DNA of 64,000 nt from Phytophthora hibernalis (taxonomy: Eukaryota > Oomycota > Peronosporomycetes > Peronosporales > Peronosporaceae): positions 310,001-374,000 of the forward strand of contig JAAKBF010000149.1 of the NCBI GenBank assembly GCA_012656075.1. Reading direction: 5' to 3'. Of the stretch, positions 33,779 through 44,733 are shown one piece after another (positions within the stretch are counted from its first letter, which is position 1; each line of letters begins with the position of its first letter). The notes below the pieces were generated by a model, which worked only from the letters and a program-made list of their open reading frames with translations, was not told the origin of the DNA and did no database searches. A program made the translations under genes and the position numbers.

Positions 33779-35946
33779 ATGAGCAACTCCTTGGACCACC
33801 ACGGGCTGGCCCTCTTTACGTGTCCGCGCATCCGACGCCCCCAATACTGGCAGTGCATTAAGCTCGTGGTTCCTCCCGGCCGTCCTCTTCCTGCTGGCCA
33901 AGTGAGATGGAGCAGCGATGATGCCACAGAAGCCTATTGTCTGCGGTGTAACACGGCCTTCCCTTTCCAGAAAGGATCAACCGCTTCAGTGCGTAACCAT
34001 ATGCAGAGGGTACACCCGCGGGAGCTGGAGAACTTTACAGCAATGAGAGAGAGTAAAGCTACGGCTTCAGCCACAACAGGACAGTATCAGGCCAGTGGGA
34101 AACGCTCGTCCGAGTCTTCGGAGGCTGGAGACGTCTCCATGGAGCTGAACGAGGCCCAGGAACCTGCGCCAAAGAGGACACTGACGAGAAGGGAGGTGCG
34201 GCCTGAAATGTCCCGGCGCGAGTACTATGGAGACCCGATAGCCATGCACCTGATGATCAAGTGGGTTTGTTGTAGCTTCCAACCGCTGACAGTTGTGACC
34301 GATGAGAGCTTCGATCGCTTGATCCAGTTCCTTTCGCAAGGGAAAGCTACGGTACCAAATCGAACAAATATGTGCCGCATTGTGGAGCAGAAGGCGGCAG
34401 ATCTCCGGTTTGCAACAATGGAGAAGGTTCAAAAGGAAGTGGGCTACTTCTCGCTCTCCGCGGAGGTCTGGCAAACGCACTATGACTCGAATTGGGGTGG
34501 GAGGTTCAGGTATCTTGCACTGCTGTGTCATCACATGAACGCGGATTTCGAGCCGGCTACGTTCCCCTTGGGCGTAGTCAACGTGCCGTTACCAGAGGAC
34601 GGCGGTATGGACGCTTTGGTCGAGCAGATAGAGGCGATTCTACGGGAGTGGCAACTCCCGAAGAGCAACTTGTCGCTTCTTCTGAGCGACAATGACATAA
34701 TGATTTGTCACGTTGCATCGGCGCTCGAGGTTAAGCGTTTTCCTGACATTTGGGCGGTGGTCTCTGCTTCCCTTATGCACTGGATCTGGCGACCTCGGGA
34801 CCTCGGCAATGCCAACGTTATGACTGCGGTGCCAAACGCTGCGATGGCTGGTAGTGTTGGTACAAGCGCGAGGTCCAAACAGACTGCCCAATTCAGCGTT
34901 TCAGAGGGGATTGCGGATCTGAAGGCGCTGGCAGACGCGTTGGATTATAATTGGGAAGTGAAGCAGACGCTTATGCGCGCTCAGATCACTGGTGGCGACG
35001 ACGAGAGCTTGAAGATTAGGACAACCGATTGCACTTCATGGGATCAGGTCTATGACTTGTTAACCGAGTTGATGGTCTGGAAACCCTCGATCAATCGCTT
35101 TTTGCATCTGAAATCGGTGAAGAAATGGCCCACAACATCCCCGAGCCTACTACGAAGATGTGGTTTGTAGCGGAAGCCCTCCTGTTGCTGCTGCGTTCAC
35201 TGCACGAGGTTCAGGTAATCACTACAAGCGATAAAGCGCGGACTCTCCCGTTCATGATCCACTGCCTGGTGGTTGTCAAGCAGCAATTGAGCCAGGAAAA
35301 CGTGCTGGATAATCTGATCAAGCAGTACCGGTTGATGCACGGATTTGATGCGACGGAGATAAGCCGTGATCTCGTAATGCTTCAAACGAGCGTCATCGAA
35401 AGCTTATGTGCGAATTTCGACAATTTGCTGTCGGAGATGATGTGGTGTTCGCTTCTGGATCCACGCTACGCTAAAATGGAGCACATTAGTGAGAACGAGC
35501 GAGAGCGATGCCAACTAGCGTTGGTAAAGGAAACTGTTGACTTGTTTCGGAAGGACATCCCTGCACAAGGACTGATGCGCACGCTTTTGCAAGAGGAAAC
35601 AGCGCCTCCACTTGACAGCATTCGTATGGAGGAGACGCGGATGTGCGTGGCGGATGAGGTGTCTACGTACCTGGCCAAGCATCAGAAATGCGAGGCGCGA
35701 ATAACGGACCCATTTAAATGGTGGCACGGAAACCGCAAGCGGTACCCATTCCTCTCGAAGCTGGCTCGCGTCTGGCTCGGATCGGTGGGCTGTTCATCGG
35801 CTACCATAGGCGGACTTCGACGCGACATCCCACGTGAAGTGACTTTGGACAATGAACTACACACAGAAACCGAAGACGAGCACGAGGCGATTGTCAACAT
35901 GCTCTATATGCATGTGAGTCTGCGCGAGCCCAAGGAGTTGAAGTGA
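33779..35946 (+). CDS. BED zinc finger / hAT transposase-derived protein, possibly domesticated
   Basis: The protein starts MSNSLDHHGLALFTCPRIRR. A BED finger (EAYCLRCNTAFPFQKGSTAS...HMQRVH) is followed by an RNase H-like hAT core (GYFSLSAEVWQTHYDSNWGG, SLLLSDNDIMICHVASALE) and a hAT C-terminal dimerisation region (DPFKWWHGNRKRYPFLSKLA). The first catalytic Asp of hAT enzymes normally falls in a 'T-x-D-x-W' motif, but here the motif reads SAEVW, with Glu. One A is missing at 35111-35113, after which the frame resumes as EIGEEMAHNIPEP-like sequence. No terminal inverted repeats or target duplications were found at the flanks, and the gene shares a tight promoter with its neighbour. A recruited transposase is therefore plausible; an old, inactive copy is the alternative. 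Confidence 0.75.
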
Positions 35947-36645
35947 GATCGCTGTATTCACGTTTGTACCTGGTCGCACTGTTGACTACACTACATGAAT
36001 ACACATGTACATGTACTACATGTACGTTTGACTACCTCTGTAAACAAGGCCGTGCGCTAGCGCCCGGGTGAGCTCTGAAATTCGAATGAAATGGAGGTGA
36101 GCTGCTTTGATTAAACACGTATCGGCATCATGTTTCTACAGGTGCCTCGCCGCTTTGGAGGCCGCCCTTTGGACGCTACCGGTACTAGCTTCCATGCCAA
36201 ATGTTATAAAAATAAGAAGATTGTTTTTATTTCGTGGTGGTCCAGCGTAGGGAGACGAACATGAGGAGCGGTGCATTGAATTTAGGTTTCATCGTGGAAG
36301 ATACTCAGGTTGATACATATCCATGGAGGGGGACTACATGTAGTTGAGTGCAAGTAGCTTCCTATTATAATAGTTTGCGTGGAAAATGTCTAATTCTGCC
36401 GGACAACAGAACTACCCACGTCGCGATGTGTGCTCCACAGAGTCCCATTCATGTTGTCTTGAGCATGTTCAGATCCTGGTCGTACGTTCACTGATACACT
36501 CTGAAATAAATTTCAGAGAACAACGTTTGACTACCCGTATACTACTTTGACTATCCGTATATTCCATTTGACTACCTGTATACTACTTTTGACTACCAGT
36601 ACATGTAAATCAACCCATAAGCTTAGTGACACTATTGGTTGAGCA
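35947..36645. other. intergenic with short repeats upstream of JJJ1 gene
   Basis: No gene is recognised in these 700 bases. Notable sequence includes four TACATGTA palindromes (36008, 36017, 36335, 36600) and the degenerate tandem repeat at 36526-36605, with a related TTTGACTACC copy at about 36027. Confidence 0.5.
36526..36605. repeat. degenerate 20-21 bp tandem repeat, four units
   Basis: Units start at 36526, 36546, 36567 and 36588. Each begins TTTGACTAYC and continues YGTATACTAC or a near match; the last is truncated and runs into TACATGTA. The array ends 40 bases before the JJJ1 start codon. Confidence 0.7.
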
Positions 36646-38110
36646 ATGCTGTGCCACTACGAGGTGCTGGCGGTCGCGCGTGATGCGTCGGCGGTGGATA
36701 TCAAGAAGGCGTTCCGTCTGCAGGCGCTGCGATGGCATCCAGACAAGCACCAGCGCAACGGCATCTCGAGCGAGGAGGCCACGGAGCAGTTCCAGACCAT
36801 CCAGAACGCATACGAGGTGCTGAGTGACCCACACGAGAAGAAATGGTACGACGAGCACCGTGAACAGATTCTGCGCGGTGGAGACGGCAACGACGAGGAA
36901 GAAAGCGAGGACGAACTCAACTTGTTCCGGTTCTTCAGTGCGTCGGTGTATTCGGGCTTTGGCTCAGATGTAAAGAGCTTCTACGTCGTGTACGGGGACC
37001 TCTTCGCCAAGGTGCGTTGCTCTATTGTGTGCAGCATTTGGTGGCGATTTTTTTACGCTAATTTGGATGTTTGTGGTGCTTCTGGGGACAGATTGATGAG
37101 CTGGACGTGGAAGGAGGAGATGGCTCGAGATCCGCTGTTGCTCCGAAGATCGGAGACACGGAGACGTCCATGGACGATGTGAACTGCTTCTACCAGCACT
37201 GGAAGAGTTACACGACGCAGCGCAGCTTTGCGTGGGTGGACGAGTACAAAACGACCGACGCACCGACGAGATTGGTAAGGCGGGCCATGGAGAAGGAGAA
37301 CAAGAAGCTGCGGGATGCGGCCAAGAAAGCCTTTACTTCCGAAGTGCGGGAGCTCGTGGATTTCGTGTGTCGTCGCGACCCGCGTGTGCGAGCGTTTCAG
37401 AAGCAGAAGGAGCTGGAGAAACAGCAGCGTCGTATTGAGGAGGAGGCGAAGAAGCGCGAGAAGCAGGCGGCGTACGATGCCGAGCGACGCGCGTTTCAGG
37501 AGCAGCAGGAGAAGATGTGGGCCGACAGCGATATGCAGACCAGCCGTGTTGCCGACAAAGATATTGAGCAGGAACTGGAGAAGCTCCGAAAGAAAATGGA
37601 TGCGGATGTGCTAGTGTGTGACTTGTGCAGCAAGACGTTCAAGTCGACAAAGCAGTTGCAGAACCACCTCACGTCGAAGAAGCACCGCGAGAAAGAGGTG
37701 GAGCTTGGTGTTTTTAGTGATCTGAGTATTTTGGACGACGAAATGGATAGAGAATTACAGGAGGAGCTTATCGCGCTTGGCAAGGTGAAGCGCGAGGCTG
37801 AGAATACTAATGACCTTCCTGCTCAGCCATCCGCGGAAGACGAAGACAATGGTGCAGAGGATGATGCTGAGCGACAGGAAGTGGATGATGAAGCCGTTCG
37901 TCAGAAAGAAGAGGCTGAACGTGTGCGTCTTGAAAAGGAGCAAAGGCGGCCGATAAGCGCCGGGAGCGCAAAGAGATGCGAAAAACCAAGAAGAAAGAGA
38001 ACGTGGAGAAAATCGTTAGCAGCGCGCGCTCAAAGAAAGAAAAGGAGGAAGAAGATGAAGACCGGCAGCGAGGTCGTGGTAAGAAGGGTGGCAAGAAGCG
38101 TAGAGGATAA
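36646..38110 (+). CDS. DnaJ co-chaperone JJJ1/DNAJC21-like (60S biogenesis)
   Basis: Starts MLCHYEVLAVARDASAVDIK, a J-domain at the N-terminus, with the HPD motif in ALRWHPDKHQ. The family's middle region follows (LFRFFSASVYSGFGSDVKSF, YQHWKSYTTQRSFAWVDEYK), then a charged coiled coil and a C2H2 zinc finger (LVCDLCSKTFKSTKQLQNHL...KKH). An intron occupies 37012-37091. The C-terminus is Lys-rich. At 37942-37944 an A is missing; the shifted frame gives ADKRRERKEMRKTKKKENVE and ends GKKGGKKRRG at 38110, which fits JJJ1 proteins better than the unshifted end. JJJ1 stimulates Hsp70 to recycle factors from pre-60S particles. The zinc finger and order of domains make this secure. Confidence 0.88.
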
Positions 38111-38172
38111 GATAGAGAATAGAGAGAACCAAACACGCTACTTTTGAGGTGTCTAAATCTTTTGATTCAACC

Positions 38173-39987
38173 TTATGCGGACAGACTTCTCAAAGCTGTT
38201 GCACACTCTTCGCATACAGGCATCCACTTAGATGCAGTACACTTCGTTACTGCTGGTGCTGTACTGCAGTTTGAGCAGTATATCACGGAGTCTTCCGGTT
38301 TATCTGCGGTAGCTGTTGACGATGTGTTTTGCTCCTCGACGGACGGCTTGTCGTGCGTACGCATTTGGTTGAGTTCACGCTCCTCTTTCCAACGTGAGAC
38401 CCGAGCACGTTGCTCCTCTCTCCGTTGCTGGTCTAGTTTTTCTTTAGTGATACATCGCGCTGAACCCGTTCGTGTAGTGTGTCAAAGTCGTCGTGGACTT
38501 GTTCAAAAAGCCACTCAAGACCGGTCTCCAAGCGTTCGTCTACAGCTCCACCGTTGGCACCTGCCTTAGTAATGCAGGGTACAATCTTCGAGCTGGGGAA
38601 TTTATTCAGACGCAGTAAATTTTGCATCTCCTGCTCTGCTACAGCGTCGGAGTGGTCGCGTTTGTTGGCAAATCTGTACGATGCACCAAGTTGTTCAAAG
38701 TTGTTAACATCACAGAATTGCATAATATCCCTTTAAACCAGAGCTGCACGTACATTAGCAAAGGCTTGTTTGACATGAGCTCGTTAGACATCGATTCTTC
38801 GAGCACATTTGCAGCCTGAAGCACTGAATTTTCACTTGACGTGTCAACCACAAAAACGACGCCGTGAGCCTGGACGAAACGCAACACATAACTGTCAATA
38901 TCTCCGTAATGCACCGGAGAACATCAAATCAAAGTTGCGTACGTCAGCGTAGTATTCTTTCCAGACATTGCGGAATGTTGGGCCGCCTCCGAGGTCGTAA
39001 AACGTGGCAGATCCTGTCTCGGTCTGAAATTTGGCTGACGAGAAACCTGCACTGGGCACATGCTCCTTGTCGAGATCACCCTGCAACGTTGAAAGGAGCG
39101 TTGTCTTTCCTGCTCCGTCGATACCAATAATTAAGAGCACAATCTCCATTTTGCGAGTGACCTTCGTCATTTCTTGATTGTCCTCTAGTTCTCCATTATC
39201 CATTTTCTGTGTTGCTGCAGCCTCGCTGGAGTTCGATGTCGGATGCAATCTCAGGCACATGTAGTGGACATTGCTCTCTGTCTTCCCATCGTCGTATAAT
39301 ACCGTAAAGCTGCCATTGCCTTCGGTTGCAGTGATGATTCCCGGAAAGAACCGTGGTCGACCTTTATACCGACACAACACCCGGTCATTTATGCGAAAGT
39401 AAACATCGGCTTCAAGCTGGCTTGGTGCTTCCTCTGGGCTTTCACTGGACTCGATAACAATACGCGCAGCAACCACGTCTTTAATGAACGCTTCACGTGA
39501 GAAGAGCATGCTGGTCAGTATTAAAGTAACGCGCGAGTACACAGTAAATATGGTCACAGCTCACCTTTTACGGAGTTTGGCTTTTCGCGAAGAATCTGTT
39601 TGGCTAGATCGTCCATGACGGGGATCACGCTGGTGGACATGAAATCTGCCATTTTTCGGCGGTTTGTGAGTCTCTTCGCATAGCCTACGCTTCGTTGGTT
39701 CTGTACAAAGCAACCGGCCTTCTGTTCGTCCACAAAGTCGTGGATGAAGTGATAGACACTCTCCGGCTGATACAACAGCAACGACTCGATAAGCGGCATC
39801 AGGACCGGATCCACACACCGGCGCAAGTAATCGTGCTCATTTTCATTAGCTTTGCGCGGGGTACCTGCATGTCAAGAGCACGTATTAGTCAAATGAATTA
39901 AGGAGTTAGCGGCATATGTAGCAAGACCCCACCGACAGCACTGCGAGAAGTAGTCTTGGTCGCTTCGCGCAACCTTTGTACGCTCAT
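38173..39987 (-). CDS. RIIa/DPY30-like + Tudor-like + ARL13-type GTPase
   Basis: Exon 1 starts MSVQRLREATKTTSRSAVG. Exon 2 carries a docking/dimerisation-like helix pair (YLRRCVDPVLMPLIESLLLY, YHFIHDFVDEQK). Exon 3 has a Tudor-like barrel (INDRVLCRYKGRPRFFPGII, FTVLYDDGKTE) and then an ARF-like GTPase. GTPase motifs are GIDGAGKTT (G1), FYDLGGGPTFRNVWKEYYAD (G3, with Gly where most ARFs have Gln, as in ARL13) and VVFVVDTSSE. After an intron, LLIFANKRD gives G4. A coiled coil follows, and the C-terminus has a possible zinc knuckle (YCSNCSTAP...VCEECA). ARL13 works in cilia as a GEF for ARL3. The N-terminal docking and Tudor modules are not part of the animal ARL13B layout. The gene is convergent with JJJ1, with a 62-base gap. 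Confidence 0.75.
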
Positions 39988-41042
39988 GAGTGTTCAAGTA
40001 AGGCTGCGTTGCGCAGACTGCCTGAACACTCTCCCTCGCCGCTGCAGGTTAAACGTGGAGGCCACCTGTTGCAGTTGTAAATAGCGAAGCCATTTAGCTC
40101 ATTGTGACATACTGTACGTGACAACCGTTACGAAAAAATAGAATCCGTCCGAAATTAGAGCTCGTCCTATATAAGAGAGCCCTAATACAGGTAAACATTA
40201 ACAAGTACATGTAGGACACGGCAGGGTTGGTGTACGAATGAAGTGCGGGTGCACTTTGTGTTGGCGATCCAGTGCTGACAATGCTGCACGATTGTACAGA
40301 TACACGCCTATCGTCCAAACCAGCGAAATGACGGTGGTCATTTGGTCAGCCCCGAGGCGGTTGAGTGCTTGTCGAGTAATCGCTGATTGCTCGACAAGTG
40401 GGGCAACACACGACCGCCGCGTCGTTCGGACGCAACCCTCGCTTCCGAGCCGCACGATCGCGGCCAGATGTAAATGGGCTTCACGGTGCGACTCGATCGT
40501 GCCCATACATGAGAGGACAAATACCTTGCCCGTCCGTCCACTGTGGCCTGCTGCAGAGGAGTCCAGTGGGTACGGTATGACTTCGTAAAGCTCGCGCTGA
40601 GGCTACTCTCGTCGTAACGATTCTGAGCTCGACTGCACAAAAATGTCGCCTCAGTTCAGAAAGATTGATCGCGGCTTCATCCGAGCAGCAAGAAACACTC
40701 GCCCAGCGTGCGCTCAGCTTTCCTGGTCAGGAAAGCTGGAAGACTCAACAGTGATCATCAAAAACGGCGAATAACGATCGTCTTAATGAACCCAAGTGAA
40801 AGTCTCCGTTACGATATTTTCCTTTTTCCACCAACCAGAACAATTATCATATCCTCTTATTAACCAATAGCAGTGCGACATGCTGGCTCTACACCCTGGC
40901 TATGCACGCAATGCGACATGTTTTTCGTGGAGCGACTCACCAAAGGCACCACAAAGCCTTCCACTCGATTACTGCCGAGCGCCGGTAAATAGGAGGCCAG
41001 TTGCAGTCTGCCCTACAGCGCAACTCAGCAACAAGCAGGCAA
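39988..41042. other. intergenic, no gene assigned
   Basis: A kilobase between divergent genes. Frames of about 100 codons on both strands at 40198-40640 overlap each other and show no domain or convincing splice partner. One TACATGTA lies at 40206-40213, and a perfect inverted repeat at 40715-40738. Confidence 0.4.
40715..40738. repeat. perfect 11-bp inverted repeat
   Basis: CAGCTTTCCTG and CAGGAAAGCTG are separated by two bases. It lies about 305 bases upstream of the LRR pseudokinase start codon. It may be a protein-binding dyad or chance. Confidence 0.5.
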
Positions 41043-43549
41043 ATGTGGAGCATCCGAGTGTTTGCAGCAGTTCTGACCATGACAGTCGCAGCAGCGGACG
41101 AGAATTGTGCCCCTCCAGAGACCAACACGCTCACGAGCAACTGCTACGGAGTCTGCAGCTCTTCGTTGTGTGTCAACTACGCGTCGACGACTGCAGACAG
41201 GAGCAAGGAGAGCAGCAACAATGACGGCAACTTCTTCTATCGAGGCTGTGCATACGCCAAGATGCCCACGTGCAAGTCGAACGTCACGTCTGGGAAGTGT
41301 GAGGTGCAGTGTCTGGTGGACACTCCAGAAGGCTGGAGCATGCCGCAGTGGACGCTGAATATTGCCCAACCACAGAGCGACAAGGCCAACACGGCCGTGT
41401 TTCAAGCTATTGACGACCTCGCGCTGCCATCCAGCTTACAGAATTTGTACGTGGAGCTTGATGCTGCAAGGAACGCGTGGCACTTTTGCTGACGTTGGTG
41501 TCTTGTTGTAGGACAATTGTGACAGCGACGACAAACGCGCAGATCACGGTCCCGCTCTCTTTTTCGTCAAACGCTTTCAGGAGCGGCACTGCGCTGCAGC
41601 AAATGTGTGTGCTTTGTGATTGATATGTCACCGGGATGAACTTTTGTACTGATAGTGTTTGTGTTGGTATTTTTGCAGAACCATTTCAGATGTTCATATT
41701 GATGAAATACTCACAAACGTCTTCCCGGACAGTCTTCAGTCCCTGTACGTTGCCATTTACCATTGATATTTGCATCCAGCGCTAACTGACATATTCTTTC
41801 ATGCACCAGTATTATTCAGCGGTCAAAGCTCACTCAATTCGATCCACGTGGCGAGTACGCGTTCACGTCCGTGTCAACCTTGTACGTGCAGCTTCGTTCT
41901 CTTCGATATTTGAGATGGTATACTAACGACGGCGTTTGTTTATATAGAGACCTTCGTGACAATGAGCTGTCGGATATCCCAACCATTATTTATGAAATAC
42001 GCAACCTGTCAGCCTTGTATCTGCAAGGCAACGCTATCACGGACGCTCACGTCACCCACCCGCAGCTCCAATATTTGCAGGGTTTGCCTGTGTTTGAAGC
42101 CAATTTAACAGTCACCGGAAGCTGCTCTTCTGGCTACGAGGCTGTATCCTGGGCGGACAAAAAGTGTGCTACACAAATGGTGACGGTCTTGGCAGCATCA
42201 ACAGCTCCGGTTCCGAAGAGGAGAGTACAACATCCACTGCAAGCGAGAGCAACGACAGCTCCGCTGGTCTATTCGTCGTTCTGGGGCTTGCGCTTTTCGT
42301 GGTGTTGGCCGTGGTCGGAGGTGTTGTTTTTCTGCGAAAGTATAAACAAAAGACAGCCCAGCAGCACGATTCGCTGGTAACTGGTGATAGCAAGCTCAAG
42401 TCAAATTTGCGGAGTCTTAGATCTCGGATGGGCGTATTAAACGGCACTATGCAGACCACGGAGCTTGAGGCTTCACTTAACGATTTCAACACTGGTGGTG
42501 GGCTACGCAAGGCAGCATTCAAGGAAATCCCGTCCACTGATGTTGTCATGCTGAACCAGTTGTCAATGTCGGGCCCTATTACTGTTGCGCTTGCCGAACA
42601 CTGCACGCGTTTGGTTCTCGTAACCAAGCTCCAGACCAGCGATGATGATGTTGAGGCAGCTTTGGACATGGTGCCAACACTCTCGCAGATGCGTCATCCG
42701 CAATTGCTCTCGATCACTGGACTAGTGTGGGATGAAAGGTACGCGATGACAGCAGTTTGCGAGTACATGACGCTTGGCACGCTGGAAGCATACCTGAGGA
42801 GTTCTGGCTCAGAGCTTAACTGGAAGAACTTCAAGATGAAAGCAGCATCCGAGATTGCGCGTGGACTCATGTATCTTCACAGCCAGCACATGGTTACGTA
42901 CGACGGGCTCAATGGCCGAAGCGTGTTTGTGGACCCTAAAAGGGCTGCAAGTTGAACCCGGTACAGGCTGCACTTCCCACCGATGGATCATCACCCTACA
43001 GTTGCCAGTCTTATTACCAAAGCTGCGATTCCACCATGAAGGCGTTCTTCGCTCCTGAAATTGTCATTGGTGAGCCATCTCGGTCGTCCTCGGACATGTA
43101 TGCATTCGGCGTGCTGCTTGCACACCTGGACACTTGCCAGACTGCAGACGAAATGATCAGAAGTTCATGGAGGATGCGTACGCACATTGGTGACTTCGAC
43201 ACGGATAACAGTACTCTCCTCTCAACGGATGGCACGGTTGTATCAACTAATATTGGCAGTGACTTGGACAGCTCGCGACGACGTACCACCCAGCTTGAGA
43301 GTCTGCCAAGCTCTAACAGCTCGCGTACGCTGCAAAGCTCGCGCAGTGTTACGCTGGAGGAGAACCGACGACGGACTACTCCTGCTCTCGTGCTCGGTGC
43401 ACACAACAACGATGATACCAGTTTTCTGAGCATGTTCACGTTCACGCCTGAATGCCCCACGACGGTCCGAGCTAGCAGCCGCGTGCTTGCAATACGATCC
43501 ATCGTTACGCCCCAGCGCGTCCTACATCGCAGCAATGCTGCACATCTAG
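41043..43549 (+). CDS. LRR receptor-like transmembrane pseudokinase A
   Basis: Signal peptide MWSIRVFAAVLTMTVAAADE, a cysteine-rich ectodomain (CYGVCSSSLCVNY), then LRRs carried one per exon (TISDVHIDEILTNVFPDSLQ; IIQRSKLTQFDPRGEY; LRDNELSDIPTIIYEIRNLS). One TM helix follows (GLFVVLGLALFVVLAVVGGV), then a kinase-like domain. The ATP-lysine region is LVLVTKL, but the catalytic loop reads VTYDGLNGRSVFVD: aligned to HRDLKxxN it lacks H, the catalytic D, K and N, and no DFG is seen. APE is kept (FFAPEIV). Frame breaks lie at 42159-42163, 42952-42953 and 43466-43472; the last restores the C-lobe end ELAAACLQYDPSLRPSASYI and sets the stop at 43549. Likely a catalytically dead receptor that signals by binding. 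The ligand is unknown. Confidence 0.75.
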
Positions 43550-43740
43550 GCAGGCCTGTACGCAGTGATAGTATACATAATTCAAAAAGTACAATATCCC
43601 ATTGAAAGATGCTTACTGAGGCCTTCATTGGGACGCGGCGGAGATACGTCTGCGAGAGGTGATTGTATTCTTGCGTCTACTCCCATCGAAGCGATGGCAA
43701 GGAAGAATAAGGCCACTTTGGAAGTTCCCATTGACAAAGC

Positions 43741-44733
43741 ATGTCGTATCGAGCTCGGCGTCCTGGTTCATCTTCTTCATACGAGCACCCAAGAATAGCC
43801 TCACCAATGTCCAAGAGCGAAAACGGAGAAAAGAATCAAGCTCTCACCGAATGTGCTATATGCCTCGAAAGCTTGCAGATAAACCTGGCAGCGTTGGCTT
43901 GTGGTCACGTTTTCATCACACGTGTGTGGAACAAGCCCTAGCAAACAAACAAAGTTGTCCTGTTTGCCGACGCGGAGCCAAAAAAGTAGTGCGTCTGTAC
44001 TTTTCGTCTCGAGTTGCAGTCACTGAGCGTGACGACATATCTCGGAGACGCGGTTCACCTCACGCAAAGTCCAACCGCAACGCGCAGCAGACAACTACAT
44101 CGCGAATTCCAAAACTCCTGAGAGAAATGCGAAGTGAACTTGACCGTGTCTACCATATTCAGCAAATGACTTCGAACCATTCGTTCCGGCTGCAGAACGA
44201 GTTGGTGCGTCGGCAGCAGCATCTCGAGCAAACCACGCAGCAGGCGCAGCATATCCAGCGCGACTTGGACAGTGCAGTCAGAGAAGTGAAGAAGTGGCAA
44301 CGCATCGGTACACCGGATTCCGTCTCCTGTGCTGTGCTTTCTCGCGCTGGATGTCGTGTACTAACGTTTCGCTGCTTGTTGTGTTCAACTGCGACCAGCA
44401 ACCAGCAGCTACGCGCAGTCTACCGCAGCGAGACAGGACAAGGTCGATATAGAGCGAAAGGTTCGAGCTGCTGGTGACCAAATGCTGCAGAAGATTCGAG
44501 GACGTCAGCAGCGCACGCGCTGTCCGAGTTGCACGGAGCAGTGGGCCGACATGAAGCAAGTTGCGCTGGAATTCGCCAGTGCAGTTAAACCAACTACTCC
44601 ACGCAATGTGTGCTGCCAGCGACACTATCGCCGACCGGCAGCGATGAATATCGAGGGAACGGTTTCAACGTCTTCGTGGGCTCGACGTCCTCAACGTCCA
44701 GTGCCACATGATCTACGCGATTACATCCTTTGA
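43741..44733 (+). CDS. RING finger + coiled-coil protein
   Basis: The start is MSYRARRPGSSSSYEHPRIA, or 22 residues later at MSKSENGEKNQAL. The RING begins TECAICLESLQINLAALACG. After one missing T in the run at 43910-43913 it continues FHHTCVEQALANKQSCPVCR, giving the same cysteine/histidine spacing as the TRAIP-like gene at 19258-20541. A coiled coil follows (LLREMRSELDRVYHIQQM, NELVRRQQHLEQTTQQAQHI). An intron at about 44309-44396 joins to TSSYAQSTAARQDKVDIERK and a possible cysteine pair, RCPSCTEQW. It ends HDLRDYIL. Probable E3 ubiquitin ligase, from the RING. The substrate is unknown. It lies between two receptor pseudokinases. Confidence 0.65.

Noticed and set aside
40198..40640. Overlapping ~100-codon frames on both strands
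   Set aside because: No domain, low-complexity Arg-rich translation typical of non-coding GC-rich sequence, no clear splice partner.
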